In this document: in pieces, positions 35,721-49,600 of the stretch
How the letters are laid out: every line of letters starts with the position of its first letter
Numbering within the stretch: position 1 is the stretch's first letter
From: Datura wrightii
Taxonomy: Eukaryota > Streptophyta > Magnoliopsida > Solanales > Solanaceae
NCBI GenBank assembly: GCA_035772735.1
Contig: JASDFA010000019.1
Span: forward strand, 88,534,001 to 88,598,000
Length of the DNA: 64,000 nt
Direction: 5' to 3'
Made by a program: the position numbers and the translations under genes
The notes under the pieces: model-generated
The model's input: the letters and a program-made list of their open reading frames with translations, nothing else
What the model was told of the DNA's origin: nothing
Database searches by the model: none

Positions 35721-36657
35721 TAATATTCGACACTTCCTTAACATATTCAAGAGTTCGTTGTATTTAAGTGAATTTTACCTATGTGATGAACCAAGTTACT
35801 TGACCTATTCCTATCTACTTGATTTCCATTTGTATGTTGCTGGAAAAAAAAGTACTTTGTGTTTATCGTGGAAAACAACTGACTCAAAAGAGTGAAAAAA
35901 ATCACGATCTGCACCACTACAAGATTTGTTCCAAACTTCACTAAAATTGTGGGCCTCAATAAAATTTAAGTTATAATTGTTGTACCCTAGAAACTAATTC
36001 TAATTCCTAAAACAACAGCCCTCACATATTGTTGGACCTACTTGGAGTTAACCACAACTTGAAGTCAAATTATAGTCTCTGTTTATTCCTAAATAATTGC
36101 TTCTAAGAAAGTTAGAAATAGTACAACTCGATCAACAACCTATACTAAAATTCTAGACTCGAGAAATGCTTAGATCCCAAAGCGCCATTGGTTCGACAAT
36201 CCTCTACTTTGTATCAAACAACATTTACAAAAAAAGAAGAAAAGAAAAAAAGAAACTAAATATCTTCTCGAATATGCTCTTACATCTTTGCTTGAGTTCT
36301 GCTTTTATTCTCTTTACAAGTGTATACTCTTCTTCTGTAGAAGACTAGTATATTTATACTTTTACCTTGCTGAAGGAAGTTCTAGTTCATCACAAACACC
36401 TTGTAGGGTTTGCCTCTTTTGATTTCAGCGTTTGAGATGACGTCGACTACCTTGACCCTTCATATTTGCTTCTGATAGAATCCCTTCTCCAATTGTTTTC
36501 GACTTCTGTGGACTTCTAGGACTCTTGATCATCTGAATTTACCAGACTCCAACTTCATTCAGTATTCCTGCTTCGATTAAGCTTAGTTGATGAAACATAT
36601 CACTTTTCTACCTGATTCATTCATATATCTATCATCAAAACTTCAATATGTCCAACA
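35721..36657 (-). repeat. 5' LTR of the minus-strand copia remnant
   Basis: On the minus strand this begins TGTTGGACATATTG at 36657 and runs to the primer site. A TATA-like TATAAATA lies near 36350. The inner edge ends GTGTCGAATATTA rather than the canonical CA, so that boundary is approximate. No second LTR is present. Confidence 0.6.
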
Positions 36658-37627
36658 GGTTGGTTGATCGTAAATCACTTCTTTGCATAGACAAGGTTGC
36701 TGAAACGACTTTGGGGGAGCATAAAGGCGATGCTCGGCTGCAATACGGCACATGCTCAGCTAGTATCACAATGCAAGGGAAAGAGCTCTTTATTGGCCCG
36801 ATATGTACCTAGACCATTCAAGTGGATTTGTAATATGTTTTCACCCATCTAATATCTTTACACAGTACTGAGCTCAAAAAATGAGGACTTGATCAGTGCA
36901 ATTAATTTTTCACACTGCTGAATAAGGTTACAGAAAAAAGAGCAAGTCTAGTGAAAAAATGCAGAAAGCAGTGCGCAAGCTTTATTTGAGTAATGCAAGG
37001 TTTATTCTTTTGCTATGATCCATCTACTTGTGATGGAGATGGGGATGGTAAAGTACACAATGCGTGAACTAGACATGAAAAAAGAACATTTAGTCAGCTG
37101 AGTATAGGAGGCACGCAAAAGTCAAAAGTAGGCGCACAAACAACACTTGGAGGGAGATTGAGATTAGAAGTAGAAACGAGTTACAAATGTTCTTTCTAAG
37201 CCTCATTAAAATACCACCTCAGTTGATAGACCACGACCTCTGCGGAATCTTTGACAAACAAACTAAAAGTTGCAAGGCGCAGCCCAAACTTGAGGTGATG
37301 ATTTAACACTAAGAGCAAGTGTAATGCGGAGACGAGTTCAGTTCTGACATAGTGGATGAACCAGACAAGAAAGTAATGATCTTACATACGCAATGTCCTA
37401 TTGGATTTATGTTCTGCCTTGACACCAATAAATGACAGCTGCTATCTTCTCTTATCAAGTTTCCTCGCACTGAACAGCCTGCTTGACAATTTTCACCAAG
37501 TTTTGGATCCGACAACACAAGCAATTTGTGAGCTCTGAGTGACACTTCCAAGCAAACAGTCACTTTGTTATCAGTGTATCTGCAGGCAATTCCAAGAAAC
37601 TCAAGCACAAACATACACCATCTTTAT
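36658..37627 (-). other. Downstream flank and probable 3' UTR of the kinase gene
   Basis: No reading frame of note. The part next to the stop codon (about 37170-37627) is less AT-rich and transposon-free, and probably holds the 3' untranslated region. No polyadenylation signal could be chosen with confidence. Confidence 0.35.
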
Positions 37628-40600
37628 CTATAGTTCCTTCTGGCTGCTATCTCCTGCAATGTTACGTGCTGCCTGAGCCTGAATGGCATACTGCCTAAGC
37701 ATATCCTTGAGTTTGTCTACCAACTCTAGGAATGTTGGGCGTAACTGTGGCTCACTGAGGTGGACAAATCAAAGTTGCATGTTAGTTAAATAATATCCAT
37801 ATTTATGTTCAAACAAAAAGAGATTGAGAAGAAAGATACTCTGAGCAATTAAAATGCTTTAAAATTTAGTGAGTCAAATTTGGACGCCATTTTCTTTTCC
37901 TAACCGTCATGAAATGTCCTATATGTCAGATGTTGTGCCGGTAACAGGGCAATAATTATATTCCTAATAAAGACTATTTTATTCAATTAAACAAATTATG
38001 ATGGCAAAAAGAATAAGATACAAACCTATGCCAGCAGCTCTCAATAATAGAAGCCCACTGTGGATCAACATCCTTGGGGATATCTAGCCGCTGGTTCATG
38101 AATCCTACAGCTCCAATTACCTGAAGCGAATCCAATAACTGTTTTCAGATGCTCAACTATATGAATACATTTCCTTTAGATTTTTTATCTTTTGGTTATT
38201 CTTTTGGAGGGGATGGGGTGTTCCCAATCTTGGCCCAAATAAGAGAATCTTTTGGCATGTAAACCAAGTGAATTTCAGGAAGATGAAAACACCTGCATTG
38301 AGTTGAGGTTATCCCAAGGGATCTTTTCCGTGGCAAGTTCCCATAGTATAACACCAAAACTGTATATATCAGCCCTGAGTGTAACATCCATTTAAGAAGT
38401 AAAATCATTAATCATTCAGGAAATCTGCATGAAATTCATCAATATCATCAAAAAAATTTGCTCTTATTGTCAGCATACTTCTCATCTGAAGGTTCATTGC
38501 GAAGAACTTCTGGAGCCATCCATTGTGGCTGCAACAGATATGAAGTTTGACATAAAGTCAGTCAGGCACTTGAAGTTTGAATATACAGGTCAACTAAAGT
38601 AGCTCATATTGACATACTAAGAAAAAGAGGTCCTCAGTTCAAGTTGAATACCGTTCCTTTCCCATTCTTTGTCGTTAGATAAGTCTCGTGCTTAAGACGT
38701 GACAGACCAAAGTCCCCAACCTATAGAAATATATTTGCATAGTGAGAATCTCAATACATCTAGAACCTCCAAGTGACAGAGGTTTAGGAATTTGGCAAGG
38801 AAATTCAGCAGAAAAATGATAGTCTAACCTTAACAGTCCAGTTCTTGTCCACAAGAAGATTGGAAGACTTCAGATCCCGATGAACTATAGGTGGATTGAA
38901 ATGATGAAGATAGTTCATGCCACGAGCCTGAAAAAGCAGCATATAGAAACTCATTACAATTAAATAACATGATTTACCTTGCTAATGCCAAAATCCCAGA
39001 CAAATACTACATTATTGAAAATAAAGCATAATCTGAAACCATGTCCAAAGATCATGAAAAAGAAAAGTAGAAATGATGCTTTCCAGTAGAAATAATGGAT
39101 GCTACTCATGATGATATGAAAGACATAATTCTTCGGGAACCCCCTGAACTTGGCACCCTTTATTCGGTGCACGCCTGAACTGTTTTGTCCTAATGAACAC
39201 ACTGAACTTGGAAGCTAACATGGCAAAGGGTGTGGATACACTCTCTTTTAGCCCGTGGAGTGAAGAAAAATAAGAAAATCAGCTTCCAAGTGGGGTATTT
39301 TCCAACCGTTAATTGCCAAAGTCGTATACTATATTTTATTTGCTCAAAACTGTGTATTTATTCTTGCTTCCTATTATACAATGCATATTTTAACCAAACC
39401 TTTTCTTTCTCAATAATGGAATCCAAAGTCATATACTATATTTTATTTGCTCAAAACTGTGTATTTATTCTTGCTTCCTATTATACAATGCATATTTTAA
39501 CCAAACTTTTTCTTTCTCAATAATGGAATCCACCCATGGTTTTTACAAATTTGACTATAAAAAGATGTTCCAAAAATTAATGAATTTAAAAAAGTAACAA
39601 GATATATCTTATTTTACAAAAATATAATGTGGCAGCACACGACTCTCACCTCCATCAGGAGAGATTAGTCAGGGAGTTGAGACTATCAAATAGCCAAGTA
39701 TAGGTGGGTAATTGGGACAAAAATAATTCAGGCATGCTCCTAATAAACAGTGCCAATTATGCATAATATGAAATGCTTTAGGAATTACAGATTTCATAGG
39801 AACTCACTATATCTAAAGCCATGTGAATACGTCGTCTCCATTCTAGTTTGGATGCATTCCTTTGTAGTAACCTAAACAAACTTCCTCTGCATTAACCAAA
39901 AATGGAAATGGTTTGCAAATTACATGATATCATCGTAATAATAGAGACATTATCACATCGAAAATGAGTGCAAATTGACTTTAAGAATTGAGAATTGACC
40001 GTGGCAAGAACTCTGTCACAATACAGAGGCGTTGAGGTGAAGTTACCGCACCCATGAAAAGAAGAATATTTGGATGTCGGAGACGTTTCATTAGTGAAAC
40101 CTGCAGAAAAGCAAGTACAATATCTCTAAGAAATGCTTGTCAACCAAGCATAATTGTAGAAAACCGATGGTCATGCATGAACTGAAACTGAAAAGGATAT
40201 GTTATATCTGGCAGAAAACTCTTCTAGAAAGACATGTCAGTCCTTCAGATGATGATATGCAAATTTAACATGAAATGATGCTTAATGCAGTGCTTTATTA
40301 TAACAACGTTTTTATTTATTAACAGAAATCCTCTACTACTATGTTAGTCGATCCTAAGTAGAAAGGGAAAGCAGGAACCCAGAAGAAAATTAATTAAAAC
40401 AAAAATGAGAACTATAGAACCATGGAATTTATTTGAGGACACAGAAACATAGACATGAGCAAGGGAAGTACTTCTAAGCAGAGATCTTTTCATATTTCTC
40501 AAGTCGAGTAGGTGTTACAGAACACTACAGCTGTATATTATTATGTATATGATAGTATAGCTGATTTTTAGTTATTTGCATATCTAGTTATCATATTAGT

Positions 40601-43600
40601 TTATTCTCTACGTGTATTTATATCATTGTATTTTTTGAGTAATAAGATAAGTTACTATCCACACCTTGTCTATTCATGGTATCAAAGTCAAGTCCATTTC
40701 TGTTTGGCCTCCCGGTCCATGCTCTAGTTAGGCCTGGGCATGAAAGTGGGTGTTGAAGTGGGTTAGAGTCCCACATTAGTTAAGAAATGGACTAGTGATC
40801 CACTTATATAAACGTGAGAAATCCCCCACTCATGAGCTAGATTTTGGGGTTGAGTTAGGCTCAGGTATCATATCTTTACATGGTACCAAAGACTACTGAA
40901 CTTGGTAAATATCTTGTGTCAACTGATGTGGTATTTTCAGAGACTGCATCATTCTGCTATGCACCTCCTTCTACAAGTCTGGGGGAAGGAAGATGAGTGA
41001 TTAGTCTATCAAATTCCTTGTTTTGTGACAAGTCTAGGGGAGGAAGATGAGTGATTAGTTCATCAGATTACTCATTCTGTGAGAGAACAATTAGATGATG
41101 TTATTCTCCATGCCCGAGTTCTTCTATTGAGCCTCAATCGACTATGGCGCCTTCAGCACCTACTCCAGTAAGATCGCCAATTGTTCAAGTTTACTTGAGG
41201 AGGCGAGAGACTGAAGATACATGTCCTACACCAGTTTCTTCATCATCAGATCTTCCTCTTTCTGATCCTCCAAAAAACCTTGATGTCTCTATTGCTCTTC
41301 ACAAAGGTACAAGACCTTGTAAATCCGCGTACTCAATTGCTAATTTTATTTGCTACCGTTTATTCTCTACAACTAGATCCTTAATTGCTTCTCTAGATTC
41401 TATCTCTATACCCAAAATAGTGAGAGAGGCTTTGAATCATCCTGTGCTTGATGAAATACATGCTTTAGTGGAAACCATACGTGGGATTTGGTGGATTTAC
41501 CTAAGGCAAAGAAACCAGCGGGATGCAAGTGAATCTTCACAGTTAAAGTTAATCCAGATGGTTCTGTGGCAAAACTTAAGGCTAGACTTGTGGCTAAAAG
41601 GTATATGCTTAGACATATGGGCTAGATTATTTAGACACCTTCTCCCCGGTTGCCAAATTCACCTATGTTCGCTTGTTCATTTCTCTAGCTACTTCCAAGA
41701 ATTGGACTTTGCATCAGTTGAATATCAAGAATGCATTCCTTCATGGAGATCTTCAAGACAAAGTGTATATGGAGCAACCGCCCAGATTAGTTGCTCAAGG
41801 TAAGTATGAGAAAGTTTGTCATTTGAAGAAGTCTCCGTACGGCTTAAAGCAAAGTCTCCGGGCTTGGTTTGGCAAGTTCAGTAAGGTAGTTTAGGATTTT
41901 GGATTGAGAATGAGTAAATGTGAGTCTTCTTCTGACAATTAACAATTGGCATTACCCTCCTAGTTGTATATGTTGATGACATTGTCATCATAGGAAGTGA
42001 TTATGCAGGGATCTATTCCCCCAAGTCTTTTCTGCATACGAGGTTTCATACAAAGGATCTGGGCCAATGAAGTACTTTTTGGGAGTAGAAGTAAACAGAA
42101 GAAAAAAGAAAAAAAATTGTCTCAAAGGAAGTATATTCTAGACCTGCTTGCAGACACAGGAAAGTTGACAGCCAAACCAACCTTGCAGTACTCCAATGAT
42201 TCCCAATATGCATCTTACCAAAAGATGGTGGTGATCCTTTAGGTTAGTTGGGAAATTAAACTAACTTATTGTGACTCATCTTGATATTGCTTTTGCAGTA
42301 AGTATTGTTAGCCAATTCATATCCACGCCTATAGTCAAACATAGAGAAGCATTGAAACAGATTCTATGTTACTTGAAAGGAGCTTCTGGGCTTGGTATAT
42401 TGTATAGCAATCAAGGCCACACTCGTGTTGAGTGTTTTGTAGATGCTAATTGGGCTAGATCCAAAATTGATGGAAGATCTGCTACAGGCTATTGTGTCTC
42501 CAAGGCTATTGTGTCTTTGTTGGAGGAAAGCTAGTATCATAAAGGATTAAGAAGCAAAGTGTTGTATCTCGATCTAATGCAAATTCAAGTATAGAGCTAT
42601 GTCACAGTCTATGTGCAAGTTTATGTAGATACATCATCTTTTAACTGAAATTGGGTTGAAGCATCATACACCAGCAAAACTCTGATGCGATAATCAAGCT
42701 GCTCTTCATATTGCCTCAAACCCACTGTATCATGAAAGAACTAAATATATTGAGGTTAACTGTCATTTATTCATGAGAAAGATTCAGAAAATCCACCGAC
42801 TACGTGAAGACGGGTGAGCTACTAGCTGATTTGTTCACAAAAGTCTTGAATGGAACTCGAGTTGATTACCTTTGTAAGAAGTTGGGCATGATTAATATCA
42901 ACGCTCCAGCTTGAGGGGGAGTGTTACAAAATCACTACAACTATGTATTATTATGTATATGACAATATAGCTAATTTCAGGAATTTGAATATCTAGTTAC
43001 CATAGTTAGCTTATTCTCTACATGTATTTATATCCTTGTATTCATTGAGTAATAATATAAATTACTCTCCACACCTTGTCTATTACAGCGGGAAAATCAG
43101 GAATTTCGTTAAGGTGTTCAAGGCTTTATATAAAAGAATAGAAAGTAATCTCTAACTTACACACACAATATAATTTTCAATATACTCGCTACAATTTTCC
43201 GATGAAGGGTGGTCCACTGACCACCCTCCACTTTATGTGGCTACGCCAATGGGTGGCTGGTTAATGCATTGAACTTCACGGCTGATGTGAAGTGTAAAAA
43301 CCGAGAGCTCACTATTAGCAATAGATACACAAGTTTGATTAAGCGGCTTTTCAAATAAATTCTACAACTTTATCCAAGTCTCATATAAAATACTCCCTCT
43401 ATATCAATTGTTTGTCTTAGTTTGATACTGACACGAAATTTAAGAAAATAAAGAAGATTTGTGAATTTTGTGGTCTTAAACTAAATGTGCATAATGTACC
43501 GAAATGCCCTTTAATATTTTATGGTCTTAAATATGTCAGGTAGGATATTGGAGGTAAAGAGTTACTAAATATAGAAAGTGACACAGCCTAAAAAAAAAAG

Positions 43601-46600
43601 TAAGACGAACAACTTGATACGGAGGGAGTAATTAAAATTCAACGAGTAACTTACTACATTTATTGATGATTACACAGAGTCCTAAATGTAGGTCCAACAT
43701 AAAGCAAAAGGCAAACTTCGGACACATCAATGGAGAGGACAGAGAATAACTCTGTCAGGGTTGTGAAAAATCTTCTATTCATTATTCTCTTACCAATTGA
43801 AATCCTACAATTCTCTAAACAATCTGTTGCTGGTTTCTTCTATTCATTAACATTTACCACAAAGAATGATCATAATTTCCCACATCCTAGACCTCATTAG
43901 AGCTAAGACTTCCTAGCCATCATGAACCTAAAACTAGGAAAAAATTCACAATAACTTTGATATAGCTTAACTGCTTTCAAAAAACAATTTCCCATCATGG
44001 AAACAAGTAAAATCTTTTTACAACTTATTCGTAAGAAACATACTGACCTCCTGTCTGAAAGAATATATGACATCATCAGAATATTCTTGCTTGGAAAATA
44101 CTTTAACCGCAACATCCTGCAAAACAAAGACATCACTTAACAAAAGTAAACCAGCAGTCATTCCACTCCTTAAAAGTAACCAATAATCTAGAATTCAAAT
44201 GACATTCATAGAATGTGAGAAATTGCATGTCAAACACTACTCAAACACTGGCTTAAAGCACTTCAAAGTTTCAAAAATTTAAAATACATGGAGAATATAA
44301 TGAGAAAAAGCAACACGAATTTGGCCCTTTTTGCCCTTTCTCAAATAAGTGTAAGCTCCCATCGACTTGGTAACTTATACAAGTGATATCTGATAGCAAG
44401 ACATTTCATCATGTTGCAGTATATGTTTGGGAACACTTAAACAGAGCTTCTTAGGACATCCTCCATGAAAGGAATGTCATAAAAGAGTTAGAGAACATAC
44501 TGATCCGAACCACAGCCCATGATAAACAGTTCCACAAGAACCTATTGAAATATAAACAAAGGAAAAGTGAGAACAACAAAATGGATTGAAATATAAACAA
44601 AGGAAAAGTAAGAACAACGAAAAGGAAAACATGAGAAACTCCAGTAAAACCATTGTTAAGGAATGAATGTAGCCATATTCCTTGTTGTATACATCCATAG
44701 CATAATCGTAGGGATTAAAATCATAACCATAGCATAATTGTAGAGATTGGATAGTATAATTGTAGAGATTGATATCATATCTATAGCATAATTATAGGGA
44801 TTGATATCATATCTATAGGATCTTTTTTTATTATTTCCATAGTTAGGGTTCTATGTGTATGTATTATACTTACTGATTCATGGAAAAAGATATCAAGAAT
44901 TCTTGTACCTTCAGTTATATTGTATTAGAGCCATAGGACTCAAGATTTTGCAAAGTCAGAACCTTTTTTTTTTATCCTGGTGACACAAACCAGTCACTCT
45001 TTTAGGGTGACCCGCTTCTTCGGAGACTGTACTCAGGTTTCATGTGTGTTTGTTCCATTCTCTATTCGATTTCTTTTGCTTTCTAGTATTCCAGTTTTGA
45101 ATCAAAGCTGTTGGGGGTCTCTTTTGGGTTGAAGTTTCGTTCTTCGATTGTGAATTATTTTGGACATTGTTGATCTGTGTTGCTGCATTTTTGTTTCTGT
45201 CCGCTGTGCACTTGATAAAATTCTTGGCAGTCTAAATATTGGTGAAAATGTCTGAAACTAAGAATGTTGTAACTGAAATTATTCCAGCCATGTCTCAAAT
45301 CACTAAACATAAATTGAATGGGTCTAATTATTTGGAATGGAGTAAGACTATTCGAGTGTATCTACGTAGTGTTGAAAAAGATGACTATTTAGTTCAAGAA
45401 CCTCCCACTGATGAAACAAAAAGGGCTTGGATGAGAGATGATGCACGATTATTCTAGCAAATTAGGAACTCTATTGATAGTGAAGTTGTTGGTTTGATTA
45501 CTCATTGTGAATTTGTCAAAGAACTAATGGACTATCTGGGGTTTTTTTATTCTGGTAAAGGGAATATGTCCCGTATTTATGATATGTGCAAGAATTTTAA
45601 TCGTGCTGAGAAAGGGGATAAATCTCTCAGTGCTTTTTTTATTGACTTTAAAAATACTTATGAGGAATTGAATATACTTTTACCATTCAGTACTGATATC
45701 AAGATGCAGCAAACTCAAAGAGAACAGATGGCTATAATGAGTTTTTAGCCACTCTCCCTTCTAAATTTGAGACGGCTAAATCTCAAATTCTTTCTAGCTC
45801 TGAAATTACATCTCTGAAAGATGTCTTCAGTAGGGTGCTATGTACAGAGAATTTGGCAAGTGTTCGATAGGTCAGTTAGATGGATTTGGGTGATGTGTTG
45901 GGACAAATGTGGGATGCAAGTGGGTCTTTGCTGCTAAAGCTAATCTAGATGGATCTGTGGCACGACTTAAGGCCAGACTTGTGGCTTAAGGATATGCTCA
46001 AACATATGGGGTGGATTATTCAGACACCTTTTCCCGATTGCCAAACTCACTTATGTTCGCTTATTTATTTCTCGAGCTGCTTCTAGGCATTGGCCTTTGC
46101 ATCAGTTGAATATCAAAAATGCATTCCTTCACGGTGATCTATATGGAGAAGTAAATATGGAGCAACACCTGGTTTTGTTGCTCAGGGGAAGTATGGAAAA
46201 GTCTGTCATTTGAAGAAATCCTTATATGGTTTGAAGCAGAGTCCCCGGGCTTGGTTTGAAAAGTTTAGTGAGGTAGTTTAGGAGTTTGGGTTAAAAAAGA
46301 GTAAATGTGATCACTCAATCTTTTATAGACAATCGCCAACTGGGAGTATCTTCCTTGTATATGTCAATGATATTGTTATTACAGGAGGTGATTTTGCTAG
46401 AATTTCCTCTTTCAAGTCCTTTCTGTATTCCAAACTTCACACGAAGGACTTGGGCTTGTTGAAATACTTCTTGGGAGTAGAAGGAAATAGAAGCAAGAAG
46501 GGAATTTGTTTGTCTCAAATAAAGTAGATTCTTGACCTACTTGCAGAAACTGGAAAGTTGGCAGCCAAACCCTGTACTAGTCCAATGGTTCCTAATGAGC

Positions 46601-49600
46601 ATCTTATGAAAGATAATGGTGATCCCTTCGATGATCCAGAGAGATATAGGAGATTGTATGGTTTGAAGCAGAGTCCCCGAACTTGGTTTGGAAAGTTTAG
46701 TGAGGTAGTTCAGGAGTTTTAGTTAAAAAAGAGTAAATGTGATCACTCAGTCTTGTATAGACAATCGCCAGCTAGGAGTGTCCTCCTTGTTGTATATGTC
46801 AATGATATTGTTATTACAGGAGGAGATTTTGCCGGAATTTCCTCTCTCAAGTTCTTTCTGCATTCCAGATTTCACACGAAGGACTTGGGCTTATTGAAAT
46901 ACTTCTTGGGAGTAGAAGGGAATTTGTTTGTCTAAAAGAAAGTACATTCTTGACCTACTTGCAGAAACTGAAAAGTTGGCAGCCAAGCCCTATACTAGTC
47001 CAATGGTTCCTAATAAGCATCTTATGAAAGATGATGGTGATCCCTTCGATGATCCAGAGGGATACAGGAGATTAGTTGGTAAACTAAACTATCTCATTGT
47101 AACTCGCTCGGATATTGCTTTTGATACAAGTGTTGTTAGCAAATTCATGTCTGCTCCTACGGTCAAACATTGGGCAACTCTAGAACATATTCTATTCTAC
47201 TTAAAAGGAGCCCCTGGATTTGGCATATTATATAACAATCATGGCATTTTCATATTGAGTGTTTTGCAGATGCAGATTGGGCTGGATCCAAGATTGATAG
47301 AAGGTCTAGTACCGACTGTTGTGTCTTTATGGGTGGAAATCTAGTATCATGGAGAAGTAAGAAACAAAATGTAGTATCACGATCCAGTGCAGAATCCGAG
47401 TATAGAGCCATGGTACAGACTACGTGTGAGATTATGTGGATACATCACCTTCTCACGGAAATTGAGTTAAAGCATACTACACCTGTAAAACTTTGGTGTG
47501 ATAATCAAGCTGCTATTTATATCGCATCAAATCTGATGTATCATGAAAGGACGAAAAATATGAAGGTTGACTGTCACTTTATTCGTGAGAAGATTCAGGA
47601 AAGCTTGATTTCCACAGGTCATGTGAAGATTGGATAACAACTGGTTGATTTGCTCACAAAAGCGTTGAATGGAAATTGAGTTAGTTATCTTTGCAACAAG
47701 CTGGGCATGATCAATATTTATGCTCCACCTTGAGGGAGAATGTTAAGGAATGAATACAGCCATATTCCTTGTATACATTCATAGCGTAATTGTAGGGATT
47801 GATATCATATCCATAGTATAATTGTATAGATTGATATAATATCTATGTTAGCATGATACACAAGATAATCCAGATATGATAAATTTTGAATAGAGATATT
47901 TTAGATATGATAAATTATGAATAGAGATATTCTAGATATTTTAGATACGATAAATTATGAATAGAGATATTCTAGATTCATGAAAATATATTTAGAGATA
48001 TTTTATATTTATTGTAGAATATTGTGTAGTATTAACTATAGAATATTTGATAGAATTTACATTAAGTGTAGAACAATTTGCTTCCTTTTATCTCTTATTT
48101 CTCATGTGTATAAATACCAATGTAATATGATGTATTGAATCAACAAATTAAGATAATCATTCTTAGTTTCTCTTGTGTCTTCTCTGTTTCTGACATGGTA
48201 TCAGAGTTTTCTCTTCTTTGATTCATAGAGTTCTTGATTTGTGGTTACTTTCAATTTCTTTTTGAAAGTTTTTGTTTTCTTGGTTGTTCATCAACAATTA
48301 GTCCTAAATACGTAGGTCTCTTGGTCTTGGTTATTCTAGCTATTTTTTCGTATCATTGTGTTTTTTATTTTCGCTATTCAAAAACATGACTTCACATCAG
48401 TTTGAGTCTTTCAGTGTTCATTTCACTGGAAAAATATTTATCTTGGGAAATTTAGTTTTAACTATTTGTTACTGGAAAAGAATTATGGGGCTATATAGAT
48501 GGTAGTGATCCTGCTCCTACTAATCCTACAAAGTTAGGTCAGTGGAAGGTCAAAGATGCTCGGGTGATGACATGGATTTTAGGGTCAATTGACCCTCTTA
48601 TTGTTATTAATCTCAGGCCATACAAGACTGCAAAAGCTGTGGGATTATTTACAAAAAGGTTATAACCAAGACAATAGCGCAAGACACTTTTAGCTAGAGC
48701 ATGAAATTGCTAGTTACTCTCAAGGAGATCTCTCCGTTCAATATTATTTTTCTGGATTTCAGAACTTATGGGCTGAATTCACTGATATTGTTTATGCTAA
48801 AATACCTGCTGAATCTCTCTATAATTCAAGCAGTTCATGAGCAAAGCAAGCAAGACCAATTTTTGATGAAATTGCGGCATGATTTTGAGACTGTTTGCTC
48901 TAATTTGATGAATCGTGACACGTCTCCCTCCTTAGATGTCTGTTTTAGGGAATTACTTCGTGAAGAGCAACGTCTTCCCACACAAAATGTTTTCAAGCAA
49001 GAAAACATTCATACTGTTGCATTTGCTGCTCAAGGAAAAGGAAAGGGTAGGGATATGAGCAAAACTCAATGCTACAGTTGCAAGGAATATGGTCATATTG
49101 CTAGCAATTATGGTAAGAAGTGCTGCAATTATTGTAAACAACAGGGGCATATCATCAAGAAGCATCGCACACGTCCTCAAAATCGTAGGATCAGTGCTTT
49201 TCAAGCTGGGACAACTGGTTCCACTTCTGATAACTCATCTTCAACTGGAACTAACAACCGACTTGCTGCTCCAGCAGCGAGACAAGTTCTTACTCCTGAA
49301 ATGGTACAACAAATGATCGTGTCAGCCTTTTCAACTTTGGGGCTACAACGTAATGATATTATACCTAATTTTTGGCTTGTTGATTCTTGCGCTTCCACTC
49401 ATATGACCAACTCAACTAGTATGCTAAGAAATGTTCGTGGGTATCACGGTCCATCACAAATTTAGATTGCCAATGGTAGTAATTTACCCATTACCAAGGT
49501 TAGGGATATTACTGAAACTTTCAAGAATGTTTTTGCATCACCAAAGCTTTCCACTAGTCTTATTTCAGTTGGTCAATTGGTAGATAACAATTGTGATGTG

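Noticed and set aside
37309..37614. 101-codon minus-strand frame downstream of the kinase stop
   Set aside because: No motif, no ATG-supported conserved start, and it lies where the 3' UTR is expected.
39230..39523. 97-codon frame in intron 7
   Set aside because: It arises from a 107-bp tandem duplication in a MITE and encodes low-complexity text.
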